From Didymodactylos carnosus (lineage: Eukaryota > Rotifera > Eurotatoria > Philodinida > Philodinidae), in NCBI GenBank assembly GCA_905250885.1, contig CAJNOQ010001424.1, forward strand, positions 1 to 31,799: a stretch of 31,799 nt of DNA, in the 5' to 3' direction. The position numbers and the translations under genes are program-made. Every line of letters begins with the position of its first letter. Positions within the stretch are counted from its first letter, which is position 1. Below the pieces are notes generated by a model. The model was not told the origin of the DNA and made no database searches. It saw nothing but the letters and a program-made list of their open reading frames with translations. Positions 1 through 13,400 of this stretch are shown piece by piece.

Positions 1-3000
1 AAGCAAATATCAACTGTTATACACCGTTCGATAGAGAATTTTGAAAAAACACGATTAACAGAGAGCATTTTGGGTAATCGTGCGCGACTGAACACATTGA
101 TCAGATGCGATTAAACTGGGATTTTCAAGGAATTTTTACTATACGCGAAGTGTATTAGTTAATTGAATATACAACTATGTCAGATAAAAATTAATGAAAT
201 TAAAAGAATGTGTCAAATTGACAAACTTATTGAAAATAAACGTTTCTTACAAGCCGATAAAAAGCATGATGTCAGACAAAGATCCGTTTATTTGTTTTTA
301 TTGTCTGACTCTGGTATTTCGAAAGGAGTAAAATATAAAAATATTGAATAAATGCAAGAAGGCAAAAAAATAATTAGATTATAGCACCACCCATTTTGGT
401 TAAAGCCAAAAATAGCAAAAAAATGACTTTTTTGCCACTGGTTTCTGTTTCGATCCGATTATTTTCCAAAAATGTGGGCGAAAGACAAACGCTGCTTCAA
501 CAAAATGAAAAAAATTCAAAACAAAAATATACGTTGACTTATAAACCATGAGAAAGAGTAAGTCATTTTGGTTTTGTAACAATGATACAAAACTCGTATT
601 GGTCATTTAGAATACTGATTGACACATCTACGAAACTGACATAAAGTATAAACATTTTGTAACTGAAAAAAAAACGTTTAGTTAACAAGTGTATGAAAAA
701 CGATTTTGGTTGAGACATCAGTACAAGACGTGTACCACTAGAAATAATGAAACGTTACTTTTATTAATAGAAAATGGTGTCGATATCATCTAAGGATAGA
801 ACGCTTGTCATACGTTTTTCAGTGAATGGGAAAATGTTTATCCGTTTTTCAAAATACTATGAAATCATTTTCCGGTTTTTATCCCAGTGAGAAACGGTTC
901 TTCGATTTGCAAACTACAGATTTTATTTACAGTGTACGAGCTATGCTATATGTAATCAGAAAAAGTCAGTGTGTTTGTATCAAATCAACGTATCAAAGAA
1001 CTATTTATCAGACTGTTGGCTTTCTATATCTTATACTTAGGATAACTGTGCCTTTGTATTATAATAATTTTAAAAGAACTGTATTCAAAATTGACGTTGA
1101 CAATGTCCTTGCAATGCAATATGACTAAGTACTGTATATATTGAATTGTTATTAGTAAAAAGAATCAAACATGATATTTCTGCTGTGTTATTTAATCGCG
1201 GTTGTGTATAAATGTATAGGTCAATATCGTCTATAATTATCACTTAAAATGAGAAAATAGTCTTATTTTAAGATCGATTTCAATGTTGCTTCTAGCACAT
1301 TGTCTCAAGTGTTTAACTGTACTCAGCATTTTTTTTGTTCGTCTGTATGATTTATTGCTATATGTGTGTGGCGGCATACATATTCAAATGTTTTTAAACA
1401 ATTTGTCAAACTTTTCTCTTTTGAGTACTTATAACACACTCGGTCCGATAATTTACGTCACATAAACTACTATTATAGACTAACGAAGAATACTCCACTT
1501 TTGTCGAGAAGTGAAGGATACGATTAATTTGAGATGAGAGTGAGTACTTTCATTGAATACAGGAATAATCTAATAACACTTATTTTGATAACGAAAAAGT
1601 AGATATAATGCATTGTCATTCACATCATTTATCTATTTTCGAATTTTGATGATTAATGCTGATAATTAATGTATATCTTTGAAAACATGACTAATTTCAT
1701 ATTCTAGTCATGTTGAATGAAGGAAAACAGTCATAAAAACAAGACGTTTACAGCAGCAGATATCTGTTCCACAGTACTCTCTTGACTTGAGAAATGACTG
1801 CAATTTGTTTTCTCGTACCAAACAACCATTTGAAGATCAATGCACCCTCAACAAATTAAAAACTGTAGAATAAGATAAGAATCAGTAACGGAGTATTTAT
1901 ACTCTAATAAAGCTTATTAAAAACAGTTATCTAATTTGATACCCGTTAATAAATTACCGATAGTACTGTTGTTTCTCTTAGCTTGAAACCGCTGAAAACA
2001 GACGGAAAAAGACAGAAGTTAAACAAACTTCCTGTAAAAATGATAGAATTCAATCCTGTCTCATGATTCTTCGTATAAAAAGAAAACAATGTCACATAGG
2101 TTCTAATTCGTACTTATATTAATCGAAATACAAGATATTACTGAGAAGTACCAATTGCAAATAACTACCGCAAAGTCTCTTCCGGAAGCTCTCCACACGG
2201 GAACACTTACGAATAATATACATTCTTTTCTCTTACTCTATATATTCAAGTCTCTCTCTCTTTTCGTTTCTCTGTTTGCGTGCAACAGTTTGCATTTTAA
2301 TTTTGTCGAATTGAGCGGTATTCGTCTTGTTTCGTTTGATCCTTTTGTGATTTATATTTTGTTTTATTTTATTTATGCCATTGTTGTCTAGTATTATCTC
2401 TCTATACGATGACAATAGAAACAAAGAATAAAAATAATTTTAACCATGTAGATGAGATGATAGTCCCTATATATGAACAATAACAAAAATGGTACTTCTT
2501 TGTCTACATTTTGGAGCAACGATAAAACAATATAGCGAAACAAATGTTGAGTGCTAACAACATATACAGAGGTTAAGATTTAATATTATTAATGTGACAG
2601 CATTGTTTTAAAACATAATGATTAACGGCAGTTCAACCATCTGTCTGTCTATTCTCTATCTATACACAGTCTTAAGGTGTGTATAACCCACATCGTCAAT
2701 CTTCTATTAGTAAAAATTCAAATTGATTAGTTTAACTTGACAAATTTCTACGCAAAGTCTAATCAAAAACTTTCCAAAAAGCAACATTAGAAGTTCTTTT
2801 AAATATATCTGTGGATTATTTAATCATTTTCACACATGATCACATTTATAATTTGATCAAAGGTCTTTGTAAATGAGTTATGGCTGAAACAATCATTCAT
2901 TTAATCCAAATTTACTTTCTTTTTTTGAAATGATAAAATTATTCGATATCAAAGGAATAGGTGAGACGCAAAAATTAGTTCCCAAATGATCTATGTGTAG

Positions 3001-3528
3001 CTTCTTTTTAATCTTATTTTGCGTGTGACAAATTTCGACTCTAGTCAAATAAAAAAATAAAACAAACTCACATTACGGTCGATTAACTAACCATCCATTC
3101 ATATATATAGAGAAAGAGTATGTTTTATGGAAGATTCTTCTGTGTATGTACGTTGCTGATCACTTCCGGTATTTCTCTTCAAGTATGTAATGACAATAGG
3201 TTTTTTTCTCTAATAATTTATTAACCCTCTTCTTCTCGTAGTAGCCTTTAGGGCATCTAATGATAAGAACACACCTATTTTTTATTCTAAGTAATTTTGA
3301 TAAAATGAGATGATGATGATATTTTATTTGTAAATCAATTTGTACTTCCTTTTCCTCATGTATTTCACACTATGTTATCGATATGATCGACATTTACATT
3401 GTCAAATACAAGATACATCATCCATCATATAGCAAAAGTAACGAGCGAGAGTTAATCGAATAATTATTGAGTCATCTTTTTTCTACAGAATACAAACGTT
3501 TCAAGGACTAAATAAGTTGAATATATAT
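1..3528. other. Gene-free AT-rich region
   Basis: No convincing gene is visible. The open frames here are short (at most 100 codons), AT-driven, lack recognisable domains, and do not join through plausible splice sites. The stretch at 826-1128 is the longest and resembles no family I know. The DNA is rich in A/T runs and CT-rich patches. It may be intergenic or distal 5' flank of the protocadherin downstream. Confidence 0.6.
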
Positions 3529-3972
3529 CAGAGACCGTCGCAGGACAGGACTGCCCTGTCCTGCCGGGCAGGACGATATATTTTTGTTGCCCTGCCCTGC
3601 AACAGAGCAGGACAACAAAAAATTCCTTAATTTGCCCTGCGAGAGATTGATTTTTGAGATTTTCAAGCTTCTTTTTAAGTAAAATTTTGAGATCTCTCAT
3701 ATATGTGAAAATAAAATGATAACCAACTTTTCTAAAATTGATAATTAATAAAAAAAAAGATTCTGTTACGCACGAGACACATATCCAGTATTTGTGATGA
3801 GTTTCTTGAAGATAAAGCCTTCTAGGTTAAGGAGAAAAACTTTCTTTGGCACTGCAGAGCGTCCTGCCCTGCCCTGTCTGGCTGGGCAGGACAAAAAAAT
3901 TTTTATGAGTAATTTTTTGACAGGGCAGGAGAGGACTGGAGGGCGAAAAAAGTTGCCCTACGACGGTCTCTG
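3529..3972. mobile_element. Non-autonomous hAT-type MITE (444 bp)
   Basis: The ends are inverted copies: CAGAGACCGTCG at 3529-3540 and CGACGGTCTCTG at 3961-3972, weakly extended inward. Each end is directly flanked by ATATATAT (3521-3528 and 3973-3980), which fits an 8-bp target site duplication. Eight-base duplications and ends beginning CAG are characteristic of the hAT superfamily, so this is called a hAT-derived MITE. There is no transposase. The interior is unusual for this AT-rich DNA: motifs of the form CCCTGTCCTGC and GGGCAGGAC recur in both orientations in each half, and could be subterminal transposase-binding motifs. Caution: the flanking ATATATAT is low complexity, so the duplication could partly be chance. 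Confidence 0.8.
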
Positions 3973-5796
3973 ATATATATCTACTCTGTTTTACATAGTT
4001 AAGTCACTCACTGTTTTTGTGGAGCTTTAATTAATAAGGTCCCGTAAAAGACTAGATTTGTAGTATAGAAATCAGAGAATCGCTAATTAAAACAGAAAAC
4101 TATCCACCTTTCCAATAATGTACAGTAATATCAAGCAATCTAAAGTGATAGAACACCATTAGAGGTCTTCTTCCTATCAAGACGTTTTTCAAACCCGTAT
4201 TCTATCTTCTTTTTGATGTTTGTTGTTATCCATAAAAGTTCAATCACACTCAACTGTTATTGTTATTAAAAAAAAAGATTGTTATACCAATATGGTTATA
4301 AATCACTTGTATGTTTAAAAGAGATCAGAACAAATGTTAAAATAGTGCAAAAACGTTTTATGATGTCACTCTATCATGCATGAACAGTCAAAGAGAAAAT
4401 GTGTGCGCGTGTTATCATCGTAAAACTGTCCTCTGTTTAAACAATGTTTTTCACACACAATTTGATTGTCTCTTTTACAATATTATTCTCTCTCACTTAT
4501 GCACTTAATCTAAAAAAAGAGTTGTTAACAATTTTAAATGTTCATTCAGCGGCACTCTTCTATTTTTATTTTTATTTTTTTTATTGAACTTGTTCAATCA
4601 ACAGTATAGATTGTTATCAGTTCAAAAAAAGTAACAACATTTTAGTGTAGTAAAACCTTTTCAAAAAATCTAAGAAGAAACCAACACTCTATACTTCATT
4701 TTAATAAAATGAAAAATTTTTTTTTTTAATTTGTCTTCTCGCTTCAGAAATAGTTGAAAATCCTGTGTTTTACCTAGCAACTGAGAATAAGTACTTTAGT
4801 CTACTTAACATTTCGTTTCTAATCAGTGTAAAAAAAATACGAAGTACTAGAAATATGCCGGTAATATCACCCACTTGATCTTTCTCCTCTTGACTGACAG
4901 AGATCAACTTTATGTGTGGGATATGATAGTTATTTGATTGAGATGAGCAAGTGTGAGCAAATATAATGGGCGTAAAAAATTTATTAACTATATATGGCGA
5001 AAAGAGTGATAACGGACCTTGCCATATCATTTGATGTTTATACCGACAGTAGAAAATGTTAGAAAAGTTTCGTTATTTATTGAACTATATGGAATATATG
5101 AGATAGATAAAGATGTAATAGAGAATTACATCTGTCTCGACATGAACATGAATAGATGGATCATATCGTATTATGATGAAATGACTTGTTTTTAAAATAG
5201 TTTCACTTGAAGTCGTCTAATACAACATTTAATTTAATTTTCGATATGGCCAATCAGTAATCTCATTAAAACTGTATATCAGTGATCGGTCAGCGAAACA
5301 AGAGAATGAGAACGATATTCAAAAGTCTAGCGAGGGATCCCATTCTGTTTGTTTCAAAATTAATCTAATTAATTTAACCTATTTTAGAGTTTAAATAATG
5401 CCAAAACTCAATGAGTTTCATCAACTACTCTCTCTTTCTCGTTTTGTCAATCTGTCACCATGAAAATCTCATTCTACATTAGAAATAATTCTTCTCATAT
5501 TTAAATCATAGATTCTATTTAATTGTGGAAAACACAACAACAATAACACTAGAAGAAAATAGCTTCATTTTGTTTTTTTTTCAAAAATGAATACCATGTT
5601 CTACAGTAATATATACTATAAAGTCATTATTTTTTATTCCACTATTCAATGAACAAACGAACAGTTGATACCATTAATTAGAGCTATACTGAATATCTAA
5701 ATATGAAATGTGAATTTAATGAAGCGATTAAGAATGATTAATTTAAAACGCGAAGGGCACACACAAATTAAAAAGAGTTTTTTATTAGAGAAAGTT

Positions 5797-5826
5797 TTCT
5801 CTTTCTCTCTCTCTCCTCTCTCTCCC
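5797..5826. repeat. CT-rich simple repeat
   Basis: An interrupted CT dinucleotide run lies in gene-free DNA. Similar CT tracts occur at 9631-9652 and 13959-13985. Confidence 0.75.
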
Positions 5827-6349
5827 TTGTGTTGAACGAGACAGGTAATAATGTAATATCTGTTAGGTACTATATATAGAGGAAGAGAGGGAAAGAAAAT
5901 AAAAAGAAAGTGATAGAGCGAAAATTTCAACGTTCGTTCTTTATATTTTTTGAAAGTATTAACTGTTGTGTGTGTATTGTCTTATAATCAAGAGGTACGC
6001 ATAAGAATTTGTTCAAGTTGTGACCATTAGAGCTGTTGCCATCAAGATTTGAAGAATAAATCAAACGCTAGTCACATTTTTTATTGTTGAAGTAAGTCAA
6101 AACTCATATTTTACTACATAATCGATTCTTCTTATATTCACTGAAGTTTCTCAAAAAAAGTTTTTTTTTTAAAATGTTTTATTGCAATATGTTAAAATAC
6201 ATTTCTTTTCTTTTTGTAAGAGTGTTTCTAGGTGCTTTCATATTAATCCTGTGACAGTATCGCTCTTCTTCGCTTGTTTAGTGACTGTGTTTCATTCAAA
6301 AAGAAAAATTTCAAAAGATTTTTACATTACCTTTTTCTAAGAGCTGCAG

Positions 6350-6385
6350 AACTGAAATCGCTCACAGTTGTGAGCAATTTCAGTT
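6350..6385. repeat. 36-bp near-perfect palindrome
   Basis: AACTGAAATCGCTCACA (6350-6366) and TGTGAGCAATTTCAGTT (6369-6385) are inverted copies with one mismatch in 17 and a two-base centre, followed by a short T run. As RNA it would form a hairpin with 16 paired bases, too short for a typical pre-miRNA. Its function is unknown. Confidence 0.6.
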
Positions 6386-7044
6386 TTTGCATTTTACATC
6401 GATGTTGTTCAAATAAAAATTGCTGAAATTTCTGGAATATTTTCTATGTTAAAAAATTCTTAACCGCTTGTTTTTATATGTCATGATTAACAGATACTCC
6501 AAAAACACTACTATCTGTTCACAACCTATACGAAATTAAATCGAAAGAGAAGACTTTTTGGTTCGAAATCTATTTTCAAAGTTGAAACTAGACTGATAAT
6601 TCAAAGGATGGAGGACTACTGTAATTCATTACCTTGTCTAAATAAGTTTTCTTTAACGAAGGTTTTCATTGTATACTCGAAAAATATTGTTCTACAGAAC
6701 AACAAGTTTTATAGAACTAGTCTTTAAAGTCTCTTATTAAATTCTGATCATAATCCTTCTTTGTAACAAAAAAACTTTACATTCATATGTATCACATCCT
6801 ATCATCATCGTGTAGACATTATGGATTGTAAACTGAAACTTTTATTTGCCATGTAGTATAATGTTACTTATTTTATTGCTGTAATAATAATATGAATGTA
6901 ATTTATCCATTATCCACTGATGTAAACTAAACTAAACAAAAATTAGATAATTGTAATTATTCACCGTTGGTCATTTAGTGAATAACGCTGTTGTTGATCA
7001 AATTGGATTGAGTATCTCACATTTTTGTATAAATCATATGTAGC

Positions 7045-7063
7045 AGAAGAAGAAGAAGAAGAA
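7045..7063. repeat. (AGA)n microsatellite
   Basis: About six AGA trinucleotide units in non-coding DNA. Confidence 0.8.
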
Positions 7064-8044
7064 ATAAAATGAAACCCATATGTTTTAATTGTATTAAAAT
7101 TTAAAGTTTAAATAATGCATGAGCGTAGCTCACTTGAACACAATATACATTTCGATATTTTTAACCAGTTTCGTTTGTGTTCATAAAAACAAAACTTCTT
7201 GCCTGTTTACTATTGAACTTTGTTCAGAAAAAATATAAAAAGTATCTCTACTTGAACAAATATACAAAAGAAGACAAAGTATTTATATTCTTAAGAAATA
7301 GCATAGAGTAATGTTATGTAACTTAGAAACATCAACATTTCTGGTAGCATAATTTAGAAGCTCGACACTAGTTGAATATTTTAAAATCAGGCAACAAAGA
7401 AGAATGAGAAGCCACGTCATGTAAATGAAGTTTATTTTTTTCATGAACCAAAGGTAAACTGACATTTTTCTACTGTTGTTCAATACGTATTGTTTTCATA
7501 ATCAAAAGAGTTAATTGTAGGAAGAAAGTTTTTTTCTGTAGTGATATTAAATCCATTTTAATATTTTCTTAATGATCAGAATTTCGTAAAAATCGTTTCC
7601 AATATTTGTTCGTAAAAATAGAGAATTGTTAATTCTAAGATGTTTGTACAAGATCACATTGATAAGCGGACAAGGTGTGCATAGTAATCTGTCCTCTTTG
7701 TTTTGTTAGTAGTGCACAGAACTAGTTATGATTAGATTATTTTATCACGCACCAGCTGATCGGCTGCGTTTTATTCAGCTTACTCCCAAAAGAGATAATA
7801 GTACTTTGTGACGCACTCTTGTCTACCCGTAGTCACTTTTGTTGTTATTATTGGGGCAAGAGTTTTATTGAAACAGAAATTCGAATATGACATTAAAACG
7901 CTTTTTGACAGCACATGACTAGAAATTGCTTCATCGGAGCACAAATTTCGAACCATTGAAAGCTAATTTTTAGGAAAAAACACAAATATACGCGCCTGTT
8001 TCATGAGCGTGCTTATTGTGGTTACAGTCAGTTCAATTTATTGC

Positions 8045-8068
8045 TAAATAAATAAATTTATTTATTTA
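8045..8068. repeat. 24-bp perfect AT palindrome
   Basis: The run of TAAA units reads identically on both strands over 24 bases. In AT-rich DNA this can arise from a simple (TAAA)n/(TTTA)n junction. Confidence 0.6.
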
Positions 8069-9630
8069 TACTTGTAATTTAGCTATAGAACAACGAGTAA
8101 AATCGCTACTTATGTCGTCAAAAATGGGAGGAAATGGCTGATTAAGCTCATGATTTCAGTAAAAACCGTGTTTTAATCGCGATTTATCGACAATTTTTTC
8201 TCAAAATCGCGATTAACCATACGATTCATCGTTCACGTCTTCCCGATCTAGACGACATGAGATACACTATTTTTTTAATGATGGACAAAATATCTGTCTC
8301 ACGATCGAAAGTTTAATTCATATTGACTCGTGTTTTAATCTTGCAGTTTTCTTAATAGTATTCGTTTAAGACCCCATAAACTTTTCGTTTCTCTTAACTA
8401 ATTCATAATTAAGTGTAATGTTTTCCTTCTACATTTATTTTCTTCACATGTAATAAAAGTATAAAAAGAGTTTGTTTTCTTTCATGAGCACATCCGCACT
8501 ACGGTTCATATAATTACTTTTAGAGTTTATGTGTTACTTTTTGTTTTGTTACTTGTTTTCCTTACGTGAGTTTCACTTTGTTTTCTTCTTTTTTTTCTTC
8601 ATTGACTTTGATTTTAAACGGAACATGTATACATCCCATTATTTTCGCACATACACAAAACATTTTTTTTTTCTTGCCATTAATAGAACAACTATAATCA
8701 TCTCATCCTGTGTACGACAAAGTTTAAATCCACTTAGAAGTTTAACAGGATTATACTACACCTATCATCTAATTTTCCCGTAAGTATAAATCGAATTTGA
8801 TATTGGCTTATCAATTATATTGTATATGGGACTCGAAACAGGATAAATTTACCCCTTTTTTTTCCTATGTATTGAAGAGAAGTTCATAATGAATTTGTTT
8901 TCTTCGAGGATTCAGAATAAGTTATTTCAAATTAAATACTATTATTTAATTTAGAAAAGTTTTTAACGTCTAATCAGTAGTACTTTGATCTCTCACATAT
9001 CTTATTAGTAATCATTATATATTAGCTACATACATATAATAATTCTATGATAACTATTTTTCAGAACTTATAATCGAAAGTGAACCCTTTAGGCATACAT
9101 ATAACGCTTAAAGTTATTCAAAATATTTTCTGTATAGACATACCATATAGTGGACAAGTGTTCCAGTTTAAAACGACAACAACACGTGTACTTGAAAAAT
9201 GAATTAAAAAATTATGTTTTATGACTAGTCTCTTTTTCTCTATAATGTTTGAAAGTGTTCATCTATGTAGTATATTGTATTGTTGAGTTCAGATGTCAAG
9301 AGTTATAAACTAAGAATAGATAGAGATATATATGTAGGAAAATAGTAGTTTGTTCATTGTCCAACATTCTAATAAAAAAAAGAGAATAAAATCGATGTTA
9401 TATTACTTTATCTATAAATTTTTATCAATGAGATATTTATCATAGAGATATTTGCTTATAACACACACATATAAACAATTTCAGTCTCTCTCTCTATTGC
9501 ACATATGTGTAATGAAAAAATAAGAATAAAGGTGCTAATTTCTATTTAACAATAATAGGATTTTCAATCTCTGAGCACATGCGCGTTCAGTTCAATAGGA
9601 CTATTTACATTAGTATTATATGTCCTGTTC

Positions 9631-9652
9631 TTCTCTCTCTCTCTCTCTCTCT
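9631..9652. repeat. (TC)n microsatellite
   Basis: About eleven TC units about 0.8 kb upstream of the protocadherin start codon. Confidence 0.85.
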
Positions 9653-10406
9653 AAAATACACAACAACTTTGATTGTTGATATTTTATTATGTATGTAAAT
9701 CATTCAACTAAAATTTACTGTTCATTCATTTTTACTAAATACACAGGTTAGATAGATATGCTCTACTATGACAGTTTATAGGATGGACATCGCAGATAAC
9801 ATTTTATAAGATATACGGTGATATATCTCTCGAACGTTTGAAGAAAAGTGTTCTATATTCACGTATTGACTGCGAATAGACTAATTTAGTTTTTTCGAAG
9901 AAAAAAAAACAATATACAACTGGAATACCTATTTCTCAAGTTGAATACTTAGCACTCGATAAAAATTTGTTTTCAACAGAAAACAGCATGTTACTTTTTT
10001 TGGAAAAATTTTAATCTCCTACACTTGAACAATGCCGGATATTTTTCACTGTCGATGAGGGATTTATCATATTGTCAAATGAGTATGAACGAACAGTAAA
10101 ATGACAAACGATATCATAATTAACAAATATAACGTTCTTTATATTTTATAATTATAGGGAATGAGAACGCGTGTTCTCTATTTTTTCTCTCGCCATTTGT
10201 TTTAAAAGGAAGTCAATAAAATTTATAATTCGTGATACATTATAATTATATCTACTCAAACAAACTTCAATTGAGCAAATTTTAAAAAGAATATAATTAT
10301 AGGCAAAAAATTTAGAGAAGGTACCGCTATTGATATATACATCTGTTATTTAAACAGAAATAACTGAGTAATTATTTTGTCTGTTTTAGATCTAACTATT
10401 GAAAAT

Positions 10407-13400
10407 ATGCTATTAATATCGATATTATTATTACTTTTTGTTTTGATTCCATCATATATTTCTCAATTAACAATTGATAATACAATTTATATTCATGAAG
10501 AAATAAAATCAAATGTATTAATAACAAAATTAAATTCAAATTTACAATGGTTACCAGCTTCGTTTGTTTATCAACGATATTTTCGTTTAGAAAATGCATC
10601 ATTATACACATCTGATAGAATTGATCGCGAAGAATTATGTTATAAAAAGTTATGTGATTGTTCAAAATGTTTATTACCATTAAAATTTGTTCAGACTATT
10701 AGTCCAAGTAATATCTCAATCATTACCATTAATATTCTTGTTGAAGGTAAGAACTAAAAAGTAAAGTTTCACTAACTAACAAATTTGACTTTATTTTTCC
10801 TTCTCTAGATATTAATGATCATACTCCTACATTCAAACAATCTTCTTTGACATTAAATGTATCCGAAAATGTTCCTGTTGGCTATGAAATATCGTTGGAG
10901 CCAGCTATTGACGAAGATTATGGTCTTTTATCCGTTCAGACATATGAACTACATCCATCAACAAGTCCATTTCGTTTGAGTAAATCTAGTTTAACAAATA
11001 AACCTCTATTAAAATTGATTGAACCATTAGATCGTGAAACAATTGCTTCTTACACATTACATTTGTATGCCTTCGATGGTGGACAACCACCATTATCTAG
11101 TGAACAAAAATTACTAATTCAAATTACTGAGTAAGTATAGTATATTATTTGTTAACAACTTACATGAACTAACACATTTATTATTGATTATGGTTTTTAG
11201 TATCAATGATAATGCTCCGATATTTGATTATCGTTTGTACAATCGAACAGTTCCAGAAAATGAAACAGTAGGAAATTTATTATTACAAGTACATGCCACC
11301 GATAAAGATATTGGTGAAAATGCGAGAATAACATATTCATTAGATGGTGGTGATAATGGAGATAAATTATTTACAATTAATGAACAAACTGGTGAAATAT
11401 TTTTAAAATCATCAATGGATTATGAACAACAACGAGCATATACGCTTACAGTTTATGGTAAGAGTTGATAAACAGCTATCTTTATAATAAAGTTAAACAA
11501 TTTAAATATATCTTTTAGCCAAAGATCATGGAGTACCACCGCTATCTGATTATGTAATTGTTAACATTAATGTAACCGATGTTAATGATAATCAACCACA
11601 AATATTACTAACAAAAATTGATGGAACGAAAGTTATTAATTCATTGACATTTCCAGAATGTACACCAATAGGTAATGAGTAGAAAAATGAGAAGTTATTA
11701 ATCATAAATTATTTATTTTCTATTAGGTACTGCAGTGGCTTATATGTATGTGTCAGATTCTGATTCAGGTGAAAATGGTCGTGTTACATGTACCGTTAAC
11801 GATGCCCATTTCATCTTGAATCTTTTGACAACCAATGCTTATTCATTACAAATACGTGAACCCTTTGATTATGAACAACAGCAACAACAAGCGGGTGTAA
11901 TAGTCACATGTTCTGATCATGGTGATCCTGTTTTGAGTATGTCACAAACGCTAACAATTTTAATCCAAGAGTACGTAGTAATGTATTTATCAAACTTTGT
12001 CAAATTTTCAACTCTTTTATTATTGTAGTTGCAATGATAATGCACCAGAAATTGTTTCACCGACACTACCATTCAATGACTCTATCTATATCTCTTTTGA
12101 GTCAACATCGTTACCCTTTGTCATTGTGCAACTTATTGTTCGAGACCTAGATCGTTTTCAACCACAAATATTTTCCTATACGTTCGAATCTACTCCTAAT
12201 AATATCGATCAAAATTTAATCTTAAATAATAATGGAACATTAATTTTACATACGATGCCCACATTAATTGGCTTTTATTCCATTAATATATCGGTAACCG
12301 ATAGTGGCAAAGATAAACAATTGACAACATCGATTCAAATACCCATTCGTATTTATTCTCAAAATGATAGTCATCATTTATTATTGGGTAGTAAAAATTT
12401 AGCAATTGAACGAACAGGTCTCGTTTTGGTTGTATCATTCTTAGCTATTACATTATGTGCAGCAATTTTAATAACATGCTGTTTTCTATGTGCATTTATT
12501 ATTCGAACTAAACGTCAAAAACATCAGAATAGAACAACAACAATGACATCGAGCAAATCAATATGTTTTAATTGTTGTTATTCATCGTTAACATCGTCAT
12601 CTTCATGTGAATCATCAAATGAAAATAAAGATGCTCGAAGTAGTACAAGTAATACGAGTGAAAATGAAGCACATTCATCAGAAAAAACAACGATCGAAGT
12701 TTTAGATGAAGCGGTATGTAGAAAATATTCATTATATCGTCTAATTAGGGATATAAAACTATTGTTTTTATACGGTTGACACTCATTTGATAATGATATT
12801 GTCAAGACGTGTATCAATTACAATTTCCTAACCCTTCAAGGCTCATTTAGATATGGAAGATTGCCTCTCTCTTCTCTTTCTTTTTCTTTCGTTAAGCATA
12901 TGTTCACCGTATTAATGTCATCAAGGTTGATAAAAAATCATTAAGCGAGGAAAATAGAAGTTGTTTAACCATGTTTGATGAAGATTTTGTTTATTACTTA
13001 AGAAAATATAAGAACATGTGCAAAACTAGTACAACGTATGAATAAAACTATTGATTTGGCGTGTGTTAGAGTAATTTTCGTTGATTAAATGCTATAATAC
13101 GTCATTCATATTTCCTGACTCATATCTGTTACTTACGTCACAATATTCTAATGTACATTGACACTTTTTGTCTACGAGAAAGAGAGAGAGAGGTCAATGT
13201 CGATTAGCAAACAGGCAATGTATGTCTTGAGTGATGGATAAAAGGAGCATGAATAATGATTATTTTTCAGTTTTGAAACATAATCCTATTTGTACAGTTA
13301 GTTCTATGTATATAAAGCATTGCATCACACTCACAGTAGTTGTGTATATGCAGTTTTTTTTTTCAAACGAGAGATCATGATCATTAATAATGACAAATCT

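Larger units (their letters stand above)
3973..10376. other. Gene-free AT-rich flank upstream of protocadherin
   Basis: No gene is supported across about 6.4 kb. Open frames are short and without domains. The region contains microsatellites and small palindromes (listed separately). Its 3' end directly abuts the protocadherin start and so includes the promoter and any 5' UTR, but I see no motif that fixes the transcription start. Confidence 0.6.

Noticed and set aside
826..1128. 100-codon plus-strand open frame
   Set aside because: Its composition follows AT-rich background, it has no motif or splice partner, and its bias resembles neighbouring non-coding DNA.
3464..3700. 78-codon minus-strand open frame
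   Set aside because: It lies across the left half of the hAT-type MITE and is explained by the element's repeated GC-rich motifs.
8160..8225. Inverted copies of TTAATCGCGATTT
   Set aside because: The motif is itself nearly palindromic, so two occurrences automatically look inverted; no further structure.
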